Of a DNA stretch of 64,000 bases, positions 10,746 to 23,669 are shown piece after piece. Source of the stretch: Tolypeutes matacus. Taxonomy: Eukaryota > Chordata > Mammalia > Cingulata > Chlamyphoridae. The stretch is from the NCBI GenBank assembly GCA_026826555.1, contig JAKSZT010053764.1, forward strand, positions 20,762,516-20,826,515. Direction: 5' to 3'. The translations under genes were made by a program, and so were the position numbers. Each line of letters starts with the position of its first letter. Positions within the stretch are counted from its first letter, which is position 1. Under the pieces are notes generated by a model that worked only from the letters and a program-made list of their open reading frames with translations, was not told the origin of the DNA and did no database searches.

Positions 10746-12080
10746 TGCCTGGTCAGCAGCTGGGGAGGCCTTTCCCCAACTGAATCCTTCAACCCTGAGA
10801 ATCTCCCATCCTCAACCATTTCCATCCCCAGACCCCTGAAGGAGGGGAGGAGCTTAGAAAGACCTACCTTGTTATGTACCACCAGTAAAGTACACTCTGC
10901 CCAGTCTAAAAAAAAAAATTTCTAGAGGCAGGTAGTCCACAATCATCAGAGAAACAGCTTTCTCCTATTTTGTTGTTCCACTGTCCTCAGTACATGGCTT
11001 CCACCTCACTCTCCAAAATAGCGACCTTGATATTTTTGTGCTCCTCTCCAAAGAGAGATTGAGTAAGGACAATTCTCTGGAGAAGAGGACAACTGTGAGG
11101 CATTAGCAGCCAACACTCTCAGCAGCTAGGGAGGGGATGGAAGTTCCAGCCCAGTAAAGGGAATCCGGCAGGGTATCAACAGTGTCCACTACTTGGTCCA
11201 ACCATCAACTTCACATTCTAACCAGAAAAAAAAAAGAAAGGGAGGTTCTTGTTGTCTTTAAGAACATTTCCCAGAAGATATGCATACTACACATATGTAT
11301 CTACACATATTCCTTTGATTAGCAGTCAGTCACATGGCCACAAACACAAGAGAAAGTGGAAAACAGTCTTTATTATAGATGGCTATTGGCCCAGCCATCC
11401 AGCCATAAATTGGTAGGTTTTTTTATTAAAGACATTGGGGACAATTAGCAGTCTGTAGTCCATGTTGCTAATTTGATCCTCAATGCTCCTCTCATGACGG
11501 GGCATCTGCACTTGCTTTGGGCTTTCAGCCATTTCAGGAACCTTACTGACCCGGCACTGGTCCTGAGAACCTCCATGTTGAGGTATGATCGTTGTATTAT
11601 CTCCACCTATCAGGAGCCTTCTTACACCTGCGACTTATAGTTTCCATATCGTGGTGCTCAAGAGCCATGGGTTTCCTCTGTTACCTACTTAGGATTCCCT
11701 CTCTCAATTCCAATTTCTTCATCTCTACTACATCTCTCTTCCTCAGGTGACTGATAAAAATATGGCATCACTTTTAGGGGAAAACTGCTCCCCACACATA
11801 CTTTAATGTAGTTTTACATTTATTTGCTAACAGCTACTACAATTTTGTACAATTTAATAGAAATTATAACTTAATAAAATTCCACACTCATAATAACCAG
11901 AGAGTGGTTTCCTTACACATGCAGATGGCAGCAATTGTAAGTTGCCCAGTGCATGAAGAATACTTTCCTTTTTTAATTCTAGGGTTAAGAATCTATTGCA
12001 ATACTGTATAGGCCATTAAATAGTGGGGATAGTGATAGGGACATTTTACATCAGATTTTTAAATTATGAATCAAATCACA
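10746..12080. other. Unassigned sequence
   Basis: No repeat family or exon recognised. Short A-runs occur at 10,909-10,918 and 11,225-11,235. The 11,380-11,800 part has the moderate GC and C/T bias often seen in LTRs, but I cannot place it. Confidence 0.35.
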
Positions 12081-12084
12081 CAAA

Positions 12085-12880
12085 GATATAAAATCCTAAT
12101 GGGAAAAAAAGTTAAGCACATGAACAAAAGTAGAAACACAAATAGTCAATAAATCTATGAAGAAATGTTCTACTTCATTATCTTAGAATACAAATTAAAG
12201 AAACAATCAAACATTTTTCATCTTTTGCCTTTCCAGTTAGTAAAGTTTAGAGAGAACTATAGAGACATGGAAAAAGAGGCATTCTCAAGCTAACTGGTTG
12301 AGATTGAAACTTACCCCTTTTCAGAAGCCAATATGAGAAAATAATCAAAAATACTTTTAAAAAATGCTTTGAGCCTAGGAATCCCACTGCTGGGAATTGA
12401 ACAAGTGTGAAAAATGTTTGCACAAGATTGTTCATCTCAGATTTGTCTACATAAAAGAAAACCTAAATGTGCAATGTTAAATGATTGGTTAAATATGTTA
12501 TTGGACATCTATGAAACGGAAGACCGGGCAGGCATCTGAAACTATGAGGGAGAACTATAATCACTGCAATAGAAAGATAGTTATGCTATATTTTAGTTTA
12601 GAAAAAAACATAGGTTACATAACAGTACATGCTCTTTATACAATACCATTTTTGTAAAATATGTATAAATACATATTTCATTTAAATATTTGCAGCATAA
12701 ACAATCTGAGAGGACATGTTACCAAAATGTTACCTGTGATTTTCTCTGGGAAGCAGGATTTCTGATTATTTTATTGGTTATTTTTTCTTTTTGCATAGCT
12801 GTATATTGTAAGTTTTCCACACAGAATGAAAATTACTTGAGAAACTGCTTTTAGTTTACTTATAAAATATCTAAAAGAAT
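12085..12880 (+). mobile_element. Old L1 (L1M type) 3' part, sense
   Basis: Plus-strand L1 ORF2 end and 3' UTR: 'aatcccactgctgggaatt', 'gttcatctcagatttgtcta' and 'aaaacctaaatgtgcaatg' match the typical L1 3' region, followed by a T-rich tail segment (12,740-12,840). Frames are broken. A second, similar L1 3' segment follows directly at 12,940. Confidence 0.6.
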
Positions 12881-12939
12881 ATAGGATTGAATATTTACCA
12901 ATCCTTTAGTGAAGAAATGACTTTCTAAGTGATGGAAGT

Positions 12940-13985
12940 CACAAACAAAAAGACTGACTGGTTACCAAAAATCACAATTTTTGTATGTCAAAAATAAAAT
13001 AAAAGACAAGCAGTCTTGGAAAAAAATATTTGCAGCAAACATTATACCAAAATCTCATACAATACCATCAGAAAAACACTCTAAAAGTTAAATAGGAAAA
13101 TAACATGAAATACAACAACAGATAATTCACAAAATGGGAAAACCAATAAAGAACACATTTAAATATCAATTTCATAATCAATTTATTAAGTAAAATTAGA
13201 ACACAGCTTACTAAATTGATAATAATTACATTGAGAATTGTGTGACGCAGACTCTATTGAACAATGTTTGTGGCCATTTAAATTGCTGCAATACTTTTGT
13301 GAAGGCTTTTGGCAATAATCATCAAAAGCCAGAAAATTGATTAGCATTTGACCTAGTAATGACCTAGGGAAACAATCCAATTAAAGAAAAAGCTACAAAA
13401 AGGAAGGTGTTTATGGTACTATTTTTATAATAGTATTAGAGGAAATTATCTAAATGTCAACAATCAGGAAATGCTTAAATAAACTGTTGGCAAATCTATT
13501 CAACAGAATATAATACAACCATTAAAATGAAGTACATGATAATAACATAACAGCATAGAAAAATTCTTATGTTATGTGCCAAAAACAGGATACTAAATTG
13601 CATGATATTTTCAGAGTTAAAATATAGACTGGAACAAAATATTCATATATGGTCAGAAAATTAATTCTTAAATTTTATTGCCTGTTGTCTCTATTGTCAA
13701 TACTGTTTTTAAAGAATATGTATTTTTAATAATGTACTTTAAGTGAGGGCTATGAAAACTATGTAGCAACATTGAAAATCACAATACAATGTTTTCTGAA
13801 ACATGACGTTCAATGGTAAGTATGTATTGATTGCAACAACATGATATGTTCTTAGGAAAACTGTCTGCTTTCATAATGAATTTATGGGTGAATTTTTATC
13901 TCATCTATTATTCCAAATTGTATAATTTTATAAAAATAACTTATTTAGAAGTAAAAAAGGCATGGAACAGTATATCAATAAATAT
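12940..13985 (+). mobile_element. Second old L1 3' part, sense
   Basis: Repeats the collinear L1 order seen just upstream: a 'gaaaaaaatatttgcagcaa' segment (C-terminal ORF2), 'ctaaatgtcaacaatcagga', 'aatataatacaaccattaaa' and an AT-rich 3' end. This is an independent copy or a serial duplication of the same L1M class. Confidence 0.6.
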
Positions 13986-13989
13986 ACTT

Positions 13990-15630
13990 TCTTGAGCTAA
14001 AATAACAAAAGTCAGTGAAATGTAAAGAGTAATATAGAAGCTCATATCTAAATTTACTATCTTTCTTTCGCCTTGTGCTCAAAGCTACAAACCATTACCC
14101 AATGTTAAGTTTTCTTAACAATTAGAAAGTGCTCCGGCAATGATTTTGACAAGAATATAGGAGAGACAGACAGACATTCGTGTTTTGCAAACCAATTTCT
14201 GACTGGCATTAAGTAGCTTGAACTCCTGGAGTGAGGAAATTATGCCACTTTCCAGTTCCTTAGTATTTCCTAATGTTTTCAATGATCAGTCTGCCACAGT
14301 CTGGCCTGGATCCCAGAAAAGACAATGCACAAACTTTCTACATCTTCCTTGTCCTGCAATCCAACTAATGAAAAAGAAAAGAGGGCCCTTGGTCCTGTTC
14401 TCTTCCATGTGCCACCTGTTCACACGTGGCTTCGGAATGTTCCCCGTCCTCCATACACAGTGTCGTGGCCATCCTTGAGATGACCAAGGATGCATGTGTC
14501 ATGACAGCTTGGCCTCCGGGTGCCCAGCTGGGAGCCATACCCTGCATTCATGGACAATGGGTAGGACTCAAACACTGACTCCAAGCAACCTTGTTGTGCT
14601 CTTCTCTGTTTGGTATTACAGTTTTCAAGATGCATTTGAGGGAAAGTGGAAAACAAGTAGTAAAGGAAAATGATGGCTGCCTGACGGTTTGGCCTTTCAG
14701 GCTTAGTAAATAGCCATGACTTACAAGACCATGCTGTACAATGGGCATAATCTTTTCCATAAGGCCTTCATCATGTTTTCAGCTGCTTAGTAAAATTTAG
14801 TCCCACTTGCTGACCTCACCTCTTGGGACTTATTTAAATGTTCAGGTATTTTTCCAAGCAGGCTGGTGGTGTCGCTACAGTTCTCCAGCCCAGACATTCT
14901 CAATACATTCTTAGCAGTGATGCAGAAGACCAATGACATTTTGCTCCGGGGTAAAGTGAAATTTGATGAAACCCATTCTCTCCAAGACTGTTTGGCAGAG
15001 AAGTCAAATGCTAAACTAATTTCTAATCATAACGATGCACAATGCATCTAACTGAAAATCCACCCTACCCTCTCCCACTCAAGAGAGCCTTCCAGAATAT
15101 CAGTGCACAAGGGACATATCATAGAGGAAACTTTCAAGCCACTGAAATGCATTCACAATTCAAATTATTAATAAGCAGGCACTGTCATCATTAGTAATAA
15201 AACTGTGACGGTGTTCAGAGGCACTCTTTAGGACTTACTGCCTTAACCACTCAGCAGCCAAGGGCCATTTTGACCTCAAAAGCCATCAGTGTGGAGCACA
15301 CATGGCCTCCCTGCTTGCTATGAAAGTGCTGAAGGAGGGTTGAGCCCTTTGTGGCTTCATTGCCAGTTCTTCACAAAGCTGTGTGGTATTCCTACCATTC
15401 CTTCCAAAGCTGATAGTCCTGCAGAATCAAACTCATGGTTTTCCCCTCTTTTTCAAGAGCTATATCCATCATAGGCTATGAAAGCGCAAAACCCAGCAGA
15501 AAAAGTTCAGTGGTGACATCAAGCCAGCCTGCTGCCAGCTGTAATTCAAGATCCGAGCAGCAAAAGCTGTGCTTGGCTTCCTCACCTTCCCCAGATGTTA
15601 TCTGTTGCCCGTTGCATCTCTTTCCCACAC
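13990..15630. other. Unassigned sequence
   Basis: Balanced composition with several short overlapping open frames on both strands (14,218-14,760) that show no recognisable domain. No repeat recognised. It could contain unique conserved non-coding DNA. Confidence 0.35.
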
Positions 15631-15639
15631 CATATCAAA

Positions 15640-17160
15640 TCCTGCCAACTGTGATTTGTGGTTATGTTTATTTTGAACTATATCACACAGGCAAAAGAGT
15701 ATATAATATGTATAGTTTGAAAAATACTTTTTAAAGAAGGAATACCCATGTATACCTGGCTTAAGATACAGAACATTACCCGTAACTTGGAAGCCCTCTC
15801 CTGCTTGTAGCCCCTCGCCCCATCATCACCTCACCCCTACTCTAAATTTTGTGATGATTATTCCTTTGTTTTTCTTTAAGATTTTATTATCTATATTGGA
15901 TGCCTAAAAACACATCGTGTTTCTTGGTTCTAGCCAATGTTGAACTTTATATAAATGGAGTCATACTACATATATTCTTCTGTGACTGACACAGAAGTAA
16001 CATTAGTTTCTGAGATTCCTCTAGCTTGGTATCTCTAACTGTAGTTCAGTTATCTTTACTGCTATATAGCACTCCATTGTATGAATTCACCGTTCTTTGT
16101 CCTCTTGAAATGTTTCCAGTTTTTGTTTCCTTGTTTACTTTTTTAAAAAATTGCTTCTGTGAATCTCTTGAAGCTGTTTCACAGTGCACAAGAGCAAAGG
16201 TTTTGTAAAGGTTTTCCTTAGGAGTGGAATTGCTGGTTCATTGGGAATCTACATATTCAACTTTATAATGAAGCTCATTTCCACATGCCAAGGCTTTGTT
16301 GCCGAGCAACCTATTCTGTTCAACTGGTCTTATCATCTATTCTCGCACCCATACCACACTGTCTTAATTACCTTAGCATTTTTAAAAGTCACAGTAAGGA
16401 AATCATGGCATCTTGTTCCTCTTCAGGAATGTTTTTATTCTTCAGGAGGCCTTTACTTATCCAAATACATTTTAGCATCTGTTGACAAGTAACACTAAAA
16501 TAAGCCCAGTTTGGATGTTAATTGTAATTGTACTAAATCTATGAATAAATATGAAGAGGACTGATATCTTTCTACTCTCCACTTTATAAAATGTCTCTCC
16601 TTTTACTTAGAACTACTTTAATTCTTTTAATAAAGTGTAGTTTTTTTTTAATGAAGGGCTTGCACTTCATTTTTATTGATTTATGTGTAATTTATAATTT
16701 TATAGTTATTATAAAGTATAAACTTCTTGGAAATTACATTGTCTGATTTGCTTGATTGTCGGTGCAGGGAATTCAATTTTCTCTGATATGCAACAAGCTT
16801 GCTAAGTACAACCATTAATTCTAATAATTTATTCAAAGACTTTGGTATTTTTACACAATCATTTCATCTTTAATGATGACAGTTTTAATTCCTCCTTTCC
16901 AATTACTAATCGCTAACATTTTTTGTCTGCCGCCCTATACTGGCAAGGACCTCCAGTAAAATGTCAAATAGACATGGTTACAGCAGACATCCTTATTCTT
17001 CTTCTGATCTCAGAGGGAAAGCTTTCAACATTCTACCATTAGCTATGACTTTTGATCTAGGTTTTAGAGTTGCCCTTGACCAAGTTAAGAAAGTTCCCTC
17101 TATTCCTAATTTGGTAAGAATTTGTAGCATGAATGATTCTGTTAGCCAAATGAGGTTGCT
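15640..17160 (-). mobile_element. Old L1 3' UTR and ORF2, antisense
   Basis: Reading the minus strand gives L1 ORF2 RT to 3' UTR. At 16,999-17,020 'tctgatctcagagggaaagc' is the reverse complement of the post-RT segment of the intact L1 at 62,462-62,480. 'taggagtggaattgctggtt' (16,219) and 'tcttcagga' T-rich blocks are typical antisense L1 3' sequence. It is heavily diverged, with no open frame. Confidence 0.7.
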
Positions 17161-17164
17161 AATA

Positions 17165-17695
17165 CTGAACTCCAGAACTGAAAAGACTTAAATTTCTAGT
17201 AGTCATGGGAAGGCCCCATAAGGCAGACCCCTCCTCAGTATCTGGCATGAGAGCAGAGAACTCATGCACTCTGCAGACAGGCACTTTCATAAAAGAAAGG
17301 AGAACACATCAGTTATTCTTCCAAAATTTAGCCACTAAATGAGTAAATTCACGTCCCCTCATAGAGAGTAAGTAAAAAGGCTGATCAAGTTCTCATTACA
17401 AGAGGGATGAAAAACAGTGGGGAGCAGCAGTCCCCTAAGTGCATCCCATTCAATGATGAGGAATTAGCACACACAGAAGAACCTGCTTTGTAGGAAGCTC
17501 CTGGGGTAATGAGTGCGGAATGAGGGGAATTGAGGAGAAATCCATTGTCCTACTTAATTTCTCAACAAATATGCAAAGAATGAAGAAATGCAGTCATTCT
17601 CATTTCTAACCATCTTCTTAAGAGGTGAGAACAGTCAGACAGATTCTCTCCTAACTAAAGTTTGAACCAGTCTGTACAAACAAACAAAAGCAAAA
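17165..17695. other. Unassigned sequence
   Basis: No recognised feature between two L1 pieces. Confidence 0.35.
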
Positions 17696-17707
17696 ATGTC
17701 TGTCTCT

Positions 17708-18018
17708 ACAAAAGGACAAATATTGTATGATACCACTTATAAGAAATATCAACAATAAGCAAATTCATAGAAACAGAAAGTAGATTAGAGGTTACCAGGG
17801 GCTGGACGGAAGGGGATATGGGGAGTTATTGCTTAATGGGTACAGAGTTTATGTTTTGAGTGAAGAAAAAGTTTAGGTAATGGATGGAGCACAACACTGT
17901 AAATGTGACTAATGCCAATGAATCGTACACTTAAAAATGGTTACAGTAACAAATTTTATGTTATATATCTGTGTGTGTGTGTGTGTGTGTATAACCACAA
18001 TTTAAAAAAAAAAAAAAA
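17708..18018 (+). mobile_element. L1 3' end, 5'-truncated, with target duplication
   Basis: Typical L1M 3' UTR end: 'attgtatgataccacttata', 'gattagaggttaccaggggc', 'gtacacttaaaaatggttac' and a terminal A-run (18,004-18,018). A 9-bp duplication, TCTGTCTCT, flanks it at 17,699-17,707 and 18,019-18,027. This supports one 5'-truncated target-primed insertion of about 310 bp. Confidence 0.8.
17970..17990. repeat. (TG)n microsatellite
   Basis: About ten uninterrupted TG units inside the L1 3' end, just before its A-tail. Confidence 0.95.
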
Positions 18019-18290
18019 TCTGTCTCTCTAATCTATCCTCCATTGAGCAGTTAGCTTTCAAACTTTCTTGATAATGGTCCACAATAAGAAATATATTTTA
18101 CAAGATGGCTTAGCCATGCACCACACTCATATATAAAACTGAAACAAAAATTGCACAGCACAAATCATACCCTTACTTCACATAAAACACTAAAGGGCTT
18201 CTGAGCTTTCCTTTGCTCATCTTGGCCTGTCTGTAATATATATCTCAATCTAGTAAGGAGTTTGGAAGCAAGCAAAGTGGAACACCACCG

Positions 18291-18301
18291 CCCCCCCCCC
18301 C
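18291..18301. repeat. Poly-C run
   Basis: Eleven consecutive C residues, likely length-variable. Confidence 0.95.
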
Positions 18302-18439
18302 AGCCAATCCCATTTACCATAAACCAGCACCCAGTGAGCGTTGGTTGCTACATGCTCACAGCTGCACCTTTTTCTGCATAATTACCCTTGACCTACAGAA
18401 GCCATCTTGCCTGGAAATGCCCAGGAGGCACCCTGGGTC

Positions 18440-18709
18440 CTATTCATGTGGCCCACACCCGATGACTGATTGATGTGGAGGACAAAAGCTCAGCCCTATC
18501 CCCTCAAGTTGGGACAACGCTATGGTACATTTCTCCCCCAGAGTTCCTGGGGAATCAGACTGAATTTAGACTGGGCTTAGCTTCTATCCTGCCCTGTCCT
18601 GCTTCCCTCAGTTGCTTGGTGATTTTTCTTAAGACCACTTCCTCAATAAATCACTTGCACAAGATTCTCCATCTCAAGCTCTGCTTATGGGGACCCTGAC
18701 CTAAAACAG
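18440..18709 (+). mobile_element. Degenerate LTR 3' part
   Basis: Ends with an LTR-like arrangement: an AATAAA signal (18,643), 'cacttgcacaagattctcca', 'atctcaagctctgcttatgg' and 'ggaccctgacctaaaaca', resembling the 3' end of ERVL/ERV1-type LTRs. The 5' edge and family are uncertain. Confidence 0.4.
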
Positions 18710-18714
18710 GGAGC

Positions 18715-19380
18715 TAAAAGCCAGAAAGGAAAAAGAAGCATGTTTGAGATATTCCAAAGCCGCTTAGCAGCTCTGCCCAAATTTTATTCTTATATGTATT
18801 TCATCATCTCTATGGTAAAAGTCTCATCATATTAAAAATATATCACCTATCCATTAAAATCCCAGTTAGACAATTCAGTGATGAGTCCAATTGATGCACT
18901 ATGGTCAACTAAACTCCTACCTTGCCACTGAAGGATCCATTTTTCAGTTATTTGCATAACCTGTGAATTGTAGTCATGTGTAGCTGCATCTTGACCTTTT
19001 CATTATGCCATAATTTGATTAGCTGACCATTTAATTTCTCCCTTGTTAGTGGCCTCCCTGCCTTGTATGCAAAAGACAAATGACCAACAAAAACAGAATA
19101 CAGGAAAGGTCAGGAAAGTAGAAGGTATGGTCAAATTTCATGGTACAATCTATGAATTACAATTCTGATACATCATCCTCTCCGTGAGAATAGGCACATA
19201 GGAGAAAATACAATTCTTTCCCATCCTAGTAACACCCACCCATTTGCAAGCTAACCAAATGATAACTTAGAACATCCTTACAGCTTTGACAAATGTTGCT
19301 CAGTTTTTCTCTTATGATTAAAATCCTGGGTCTCTTAAGTAATAAAATGCTAATGGCATTACAGGCTCACCTATATATGG
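18715..19380. other. Unassigned sequence
   Basis: AT-rich, no recognised feature. Confidence 0.35.
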
Positions 19381-19385
19381 TATCT

Positions 19386-20085
19386 TATTTTTTTCAACTT
19401 CTTCTATTTTGACATAATTTCAAACTAACAGGACAGTTTTAGGAATAGTACAAACCCCATAAAGAGAACTCCAACATTCCCCCACCCCACCTCCAGATAC
19501 CCAGATTCACCAATTTTAAAATTTTGCCACTTTTGCCATATCATTCTATCTACCTATTTCCTGAATATTTAAGATCAAGTTGCATACATCATGCTCCTTG
19601 AACACATAATACACCCATGTACATATCCTACAGACAAACAAGAATATTCACTATGTAATCACTTTAAGTACAGTTATTTTTAAGAAATTTAATGTCGATA
19701 TAAAGCTTACATTCCATATTCCAATTTTTCCACATGTCCCAATAATGTCCTTTTGAGCCTTTCTTAGATTCCACCCAGTAACATGCATTGCATTTAATAG
19801 TCAGTACCTCTTTAGTTTCTCTTTCTTTTTTCAAATTGTGGAAACATATATTTAACATAAATCTTACCATCCTAACCTCTCCCAAATATTCCATCCAGTG
19901 GGATCAATAACATTCACAATGTTGCAGTACCCATACCACCATCCATTACTAGAAATTTCCCTTCACTCCAAATAGAAACCCTATACTCATTTTACATTAA
20001 CTCTCCATTGTCCCTACCCTCCACCCCTGGCAACCTGCACTCTACTTTCTGTCTCTATGAGTTTGCATATTCTCTGATATTTTCT
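19386..20085 (-). mobile_element. L1 3' UTR, antisense
   Basis: The minus strand reads as an old L1 3' UTR: 'ctaacaggacagttttagga', 'accaccatccattactagaa', 'aaatagaaaccctatactca' and 'tttctgtctctatgagtttg' are standard antisense L1 phrases. It abuts the HAL1-like element, and the two may be parts of the same or successive insertions. Confidence 0.65.
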
Positions 20086-22215
20086 TTGTGGTTACCATTG
20101 GGGATTAAGTTTAACATCCTAAATCAATAACAATCTTGTTTTCTTTGATACCAACTTAACAACTTCAATAGCATACATGAACTATGTTCCTATACTCCTC
20201 CATTCCCCCACCTGTACAGAGTTCTTGTCACAAATTACATACTTACACATATGAATCCAAAACAATTGATTTATCATTACATTTTATACATTTGCCTTTT
20301 AGATTCTGCAGGAGGTAAAAAGTGTGGTGACAAATCAAGACAAAAGAGTACTGGTATTTATATTTACCCATGTCATTACTTTACCGGAAACTTATTTCTT
20401 CATGATACTAGTCATTTGTCTAGTATCAATTCCTTTCAACCCAGAGAACTCCCTGTAGCATTCCTTATAGGGCCAGTCTAGTAATGATGTTTATCTGGGA
20501 ATGTCTTTATCGCTCCCTCATTTTTGAAAGACAGTTTTGCCAGATATAGAAGTTTTGCTTGGAAATTTTTGCTGTCAGGACTTTAAATATGTCTTCCCAG
20601 TGCCTTCTTGCCTCCAAGATTCCCAATGAGAAATCAGCACTTAATTTTATTGATGCTCCCTTGTATATGACACATTTCTTCCCTCTTGAGACTTTCAGAA
20701 TTCTCTGTCTTTGGCATTCTAGATTGAGTATAACATGGTGTGGCATGGGTCTACTTGGATTTATCCTGTTTGGAGTTCATTGAGCATCTTGGATGAGGAT
20801 ATTCATGTCTTTTGTTAAATTGGGCACGTTTTCAGCCTTTTTTTTTTTTTTTAATAATCTGTCTGCCCCTTTCTCTCTTTTTTTCTCCTTCTGGGACTCC
20901 CACAATGCATATATTGGTATGCTTGATGGTGTCCCACAGGTTCCTCAGGCTCTGTTCCCTTATTTCTTCTCCTTTATCCTCAAACTGAATGGTTTCAGCT
21001 GTCTTATCTTCAAGTTCTCTGATTCTTTCTTCTGCCAGCTCCAATCTACTGTTGAACCCCTTTGGGGTATTTTTAATGTCTGTAACTGCGGTCTTCAGTT
21101 CTATTTGGTTCCTTTTAATAATTTCCATCTATCTATTGTTATTCTGTTTGTATTCATCTGTCATTTTCCTGATTTCCTTTAGTTCTTTGTCCATGTTTTC
21201 CTTTATCTCTTTGAGCATATTTAGGACCATTTGTTTTAAAGTCTTTCTCTTGAATATCCTAGATATGATCCTCCTCATTGACAGTTTCTAATGATTTAAT
21301 CTTCTCCTTTGTCTGGGCCATTGCTTCCTGTTTCATTGTATGTTTTATAATCTTTTCTTGAAATCTGGATATATTGATATTTTGTGTGTTATCTGGGGAT
21401 TTAGTCTCTGAAGTGTCTGTTCCTTATGCTTCTATCCAGCTAGTGTTATGACAGAGATTTCCTTGAATGCCAGGAGCTAACCAAAAAAAAAAAAAAAAAA
21501 AAGGAGAAAAAGAAAATATATATTTCCCAGTCTTTGCAGATTGACCTGTGTTAGTGCTCTCCTTTAGGGCTTATCCATACAATGAGCTTAGAGAATAGCT
21601 ACAGGCCAAAGCCTAGGGCCTCCCTGATCCTTTCTGCACACACCTCTTGTTTGAACATGTGCATGTGGCCCTAGGAATTCTCTTGTTTTCATTGATATGA
21701 AAGTCTTCTCTTCTCTAGGAAACAGTTTCCTCCTGGTCCTGGGCACCACACTGTATGTCCTACAGCCAGCAATCCCTGGTCCCAGGCAGCACAACTTGAC
21801 TGCTCTCCCACACCATTCTATAGGAGAGCTCAGTGACTTCCTTCTACCTACAGGGCAAGTTTTGGGATAACAAGACCCTCAGGCCACTAACAGACAGATT
21901 GGGCCAGACATACATGCGCTCAGAATGTGCATTAGGGTTACTTTGCTCCCTCCAAAACCTGGACCAGGTTTGGAAGTGTGGGCCAGCTATGCCCCAAGCC
22001 AGTGAGGGATTGAGAAGGAGCCAGCCAGGGTGCCACAAGATCCTACTATTTTTAAGTAGCCTTTTTCTTGATTAATATCTGTCCTGTTACTACAATCCTT
22101 TAACTGTTTTCTGGAGCCTTTAGAAAGATGTTTCTGCCCATTCTTGCTGGTTGTTCAAAGTTTCTGTGGGGGAACAGAACCCTGAAGCATCTCACTCTAC
22201 TATCTTGATCCAGGT
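20086..22215 (-). mobile_element. HAL1-like element (ORF1-only L1 relative), antisense
   Basis: On the minus strand, a 5' UTR-like segment (about 22,215-21,300) leads into a broken ORF1. A coiled-coil/RRM part is at 21,128-20,832, ending in a G-V-P-E-G motif like that of L1 ORF1p. A C-terminal domain at 20,746-20,507 carries L-S-A-D-F and E-A-R-R-x-W, matching residues 239-254 of the intact ORF1 at 59,465. ORF1 is followed within about 60 bp by 3' UTR-type sequence ('ggtctagt', 'gataccaacttaac' in antisense), with no ORF2 between. This is the HAL1 layout known across mammals. Stops and a T-run (20,838-20,851) break the frame. Confidence 0.7.
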
Positions 22216-22379
22216 AGGCACTCTACTTGTCTCCCCTCATGGTATCTTATTTTTTAAATGTTCTATCACAAGGAATCATGCTGCCAATGGGTATACAAAG
22301 TGTGGCTGCATGCCCCTAAAATTGATTAGAACCCATAGAACCAAAAGTCATTTTCTCCCATATATAAAGAGTGGAGAGT

Positions 22380-22625
22380 ATGGAGTGATTAGAGTGTGGG
22401 TTTTAAAAAGAAACAGTCCTGGGTTTAAATTACAGGTTTGTCACTTATGGACTAGATGAACATAGGCAAATTATTTAACCTCTCTGAGCCTTACTGACCT
22501 CATTCATTCCAATGTCAGATAATAATTAGACCTACCATTTTGATTTTAGGGAAGATTGATTCTCATACATGTAAGAACTTAATATAGTATCTGGCACACA
22601 GTAAGTGCTCAGTAAAAAATATATA
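22380..22625 (+). repeat. MIR SINE, sense
   Basis: 'gaacataggcaaattattta', 'acctctctgagccttactga' and the tail 'tggcacacagtaagtgctca' are in MIR order. The best-preserved part is 22,440-22,480. Confidence 0.75.
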
Positions 22626-22629
22626 TTGC

Positions 22630-23110
22630 TACTGTTACTATCAAAGCATGTATTTAGAGTTAAATTTAGTAAAATTCAATCCTATTTTATAAGTTAAAAA
22701 GTTGAAAGACAGATGCTCAACAAGCACCCAAACCATGGCATTGCACACTCCAGGGTTCTCATTCACATGGAATACAGCAGTAGGCTGGGAGCTGCTATTT
22801 CCATTGTAGTGTAACCCCTACTGGAATGTGGAGGATGAAAGGCCTTATCTGAGTTATCCTGTTCTCTAATTATCTTACTATATTGGCTTCAAAGAGACCA
22901 ACCATATTGCAGCCCCATGTCTGAATTGCCCATACTATGACAAATGGATCAAATGACTTTGTTGAAAATAAAAAGCAAATTGTTCAACATGACAAAAATA
23001 ATTAAACCAAGAACTTGGTATAAAATGAATATCTAAAGTCACTGGTTTTTCAGAATTTAAGATGTTTTCCCTGCACTCTGTTTTTTACTTCTAATTCATT
23101 TTAAGCCAAT
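22630..23110. other. Unassigned sequence
   Basis: No recognised feature. Confidence 0.35.
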
Positions 23111-23114
23111 TATC

Positions 23115-23200
23115 TCTGCTCCGTATTGTTTGCAATAGCAAAAAAAAAAAAAAAAAGGTTGGTTATAATCTAATCATCCATCAATAAGAGATGACTAAAC
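23115..23200 (+). mobile_element. L1 fragment with internal A-run
   Basis: 'tgtttgcaatagcaaaaaaa' followed by 'aatctaatcatccatcaata' is a sliver of the L1 ORF2 3' end. The A-run at 23,140-23,157 has expanded inside it and is probably polymorphic. Confidence 0.5.
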
Positions 23201-23204
23201 GACC

Positions 23205-23665
23205 AGCATGGTCATGCAGTGGCTGTTATCACTGTTATTCTCTTATCTTTATTGTGTCCCTTTTCTCCTCTGCTCTGTGCCCCCAGAAAGTTGATCCTTA
23301 TTGGTCTGTAGCACTGGGTTCCCTGCCCAAAAGCTCTGGTTGGGTTTGGCTAAAGACTAGCACTAGTGGAAAATGCGGTCGGCATAGTAAGTCTTTCCAC
23401 TGAAGATCATGGCTCCTGAAAAATGTCCCTTTACATAAAGCTTACTCTCTCTCTGGGTTCCAATAGCCATTTACTCCTCTTAGCCCTTCAGGCTTAGGGA
23501 TGGTAATGGCTCCCCATTTTTATTATCTTCTGGAAGCTGCATCACTCTTTGTTGCTTTTCCTAGATTTTGCCTGCCCATTTATAATTTGGCCTTTTATTA
23601 ATCTCTCCTCATATTCCCCAATTAGAGTGCACTCCATTTGTTTCTTTCTGGACTCTGATGCATTT
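23205..23665 (+). mobile_element. LTR-like repeat, sense
   Basis: Phrases 'cccttcaggcttagggatgg', 'taatggctcccc', 'ttattaatctctcctcatat' and 'ccccaattagagtgcactcc', followed by 'tctttctggactctgatgca', match the layout of a mammalian LTR 3' half with a poly(A)-site region. The family is not assigned. Confidence 0.45.
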
Positions 23666-23669
23666 AATG

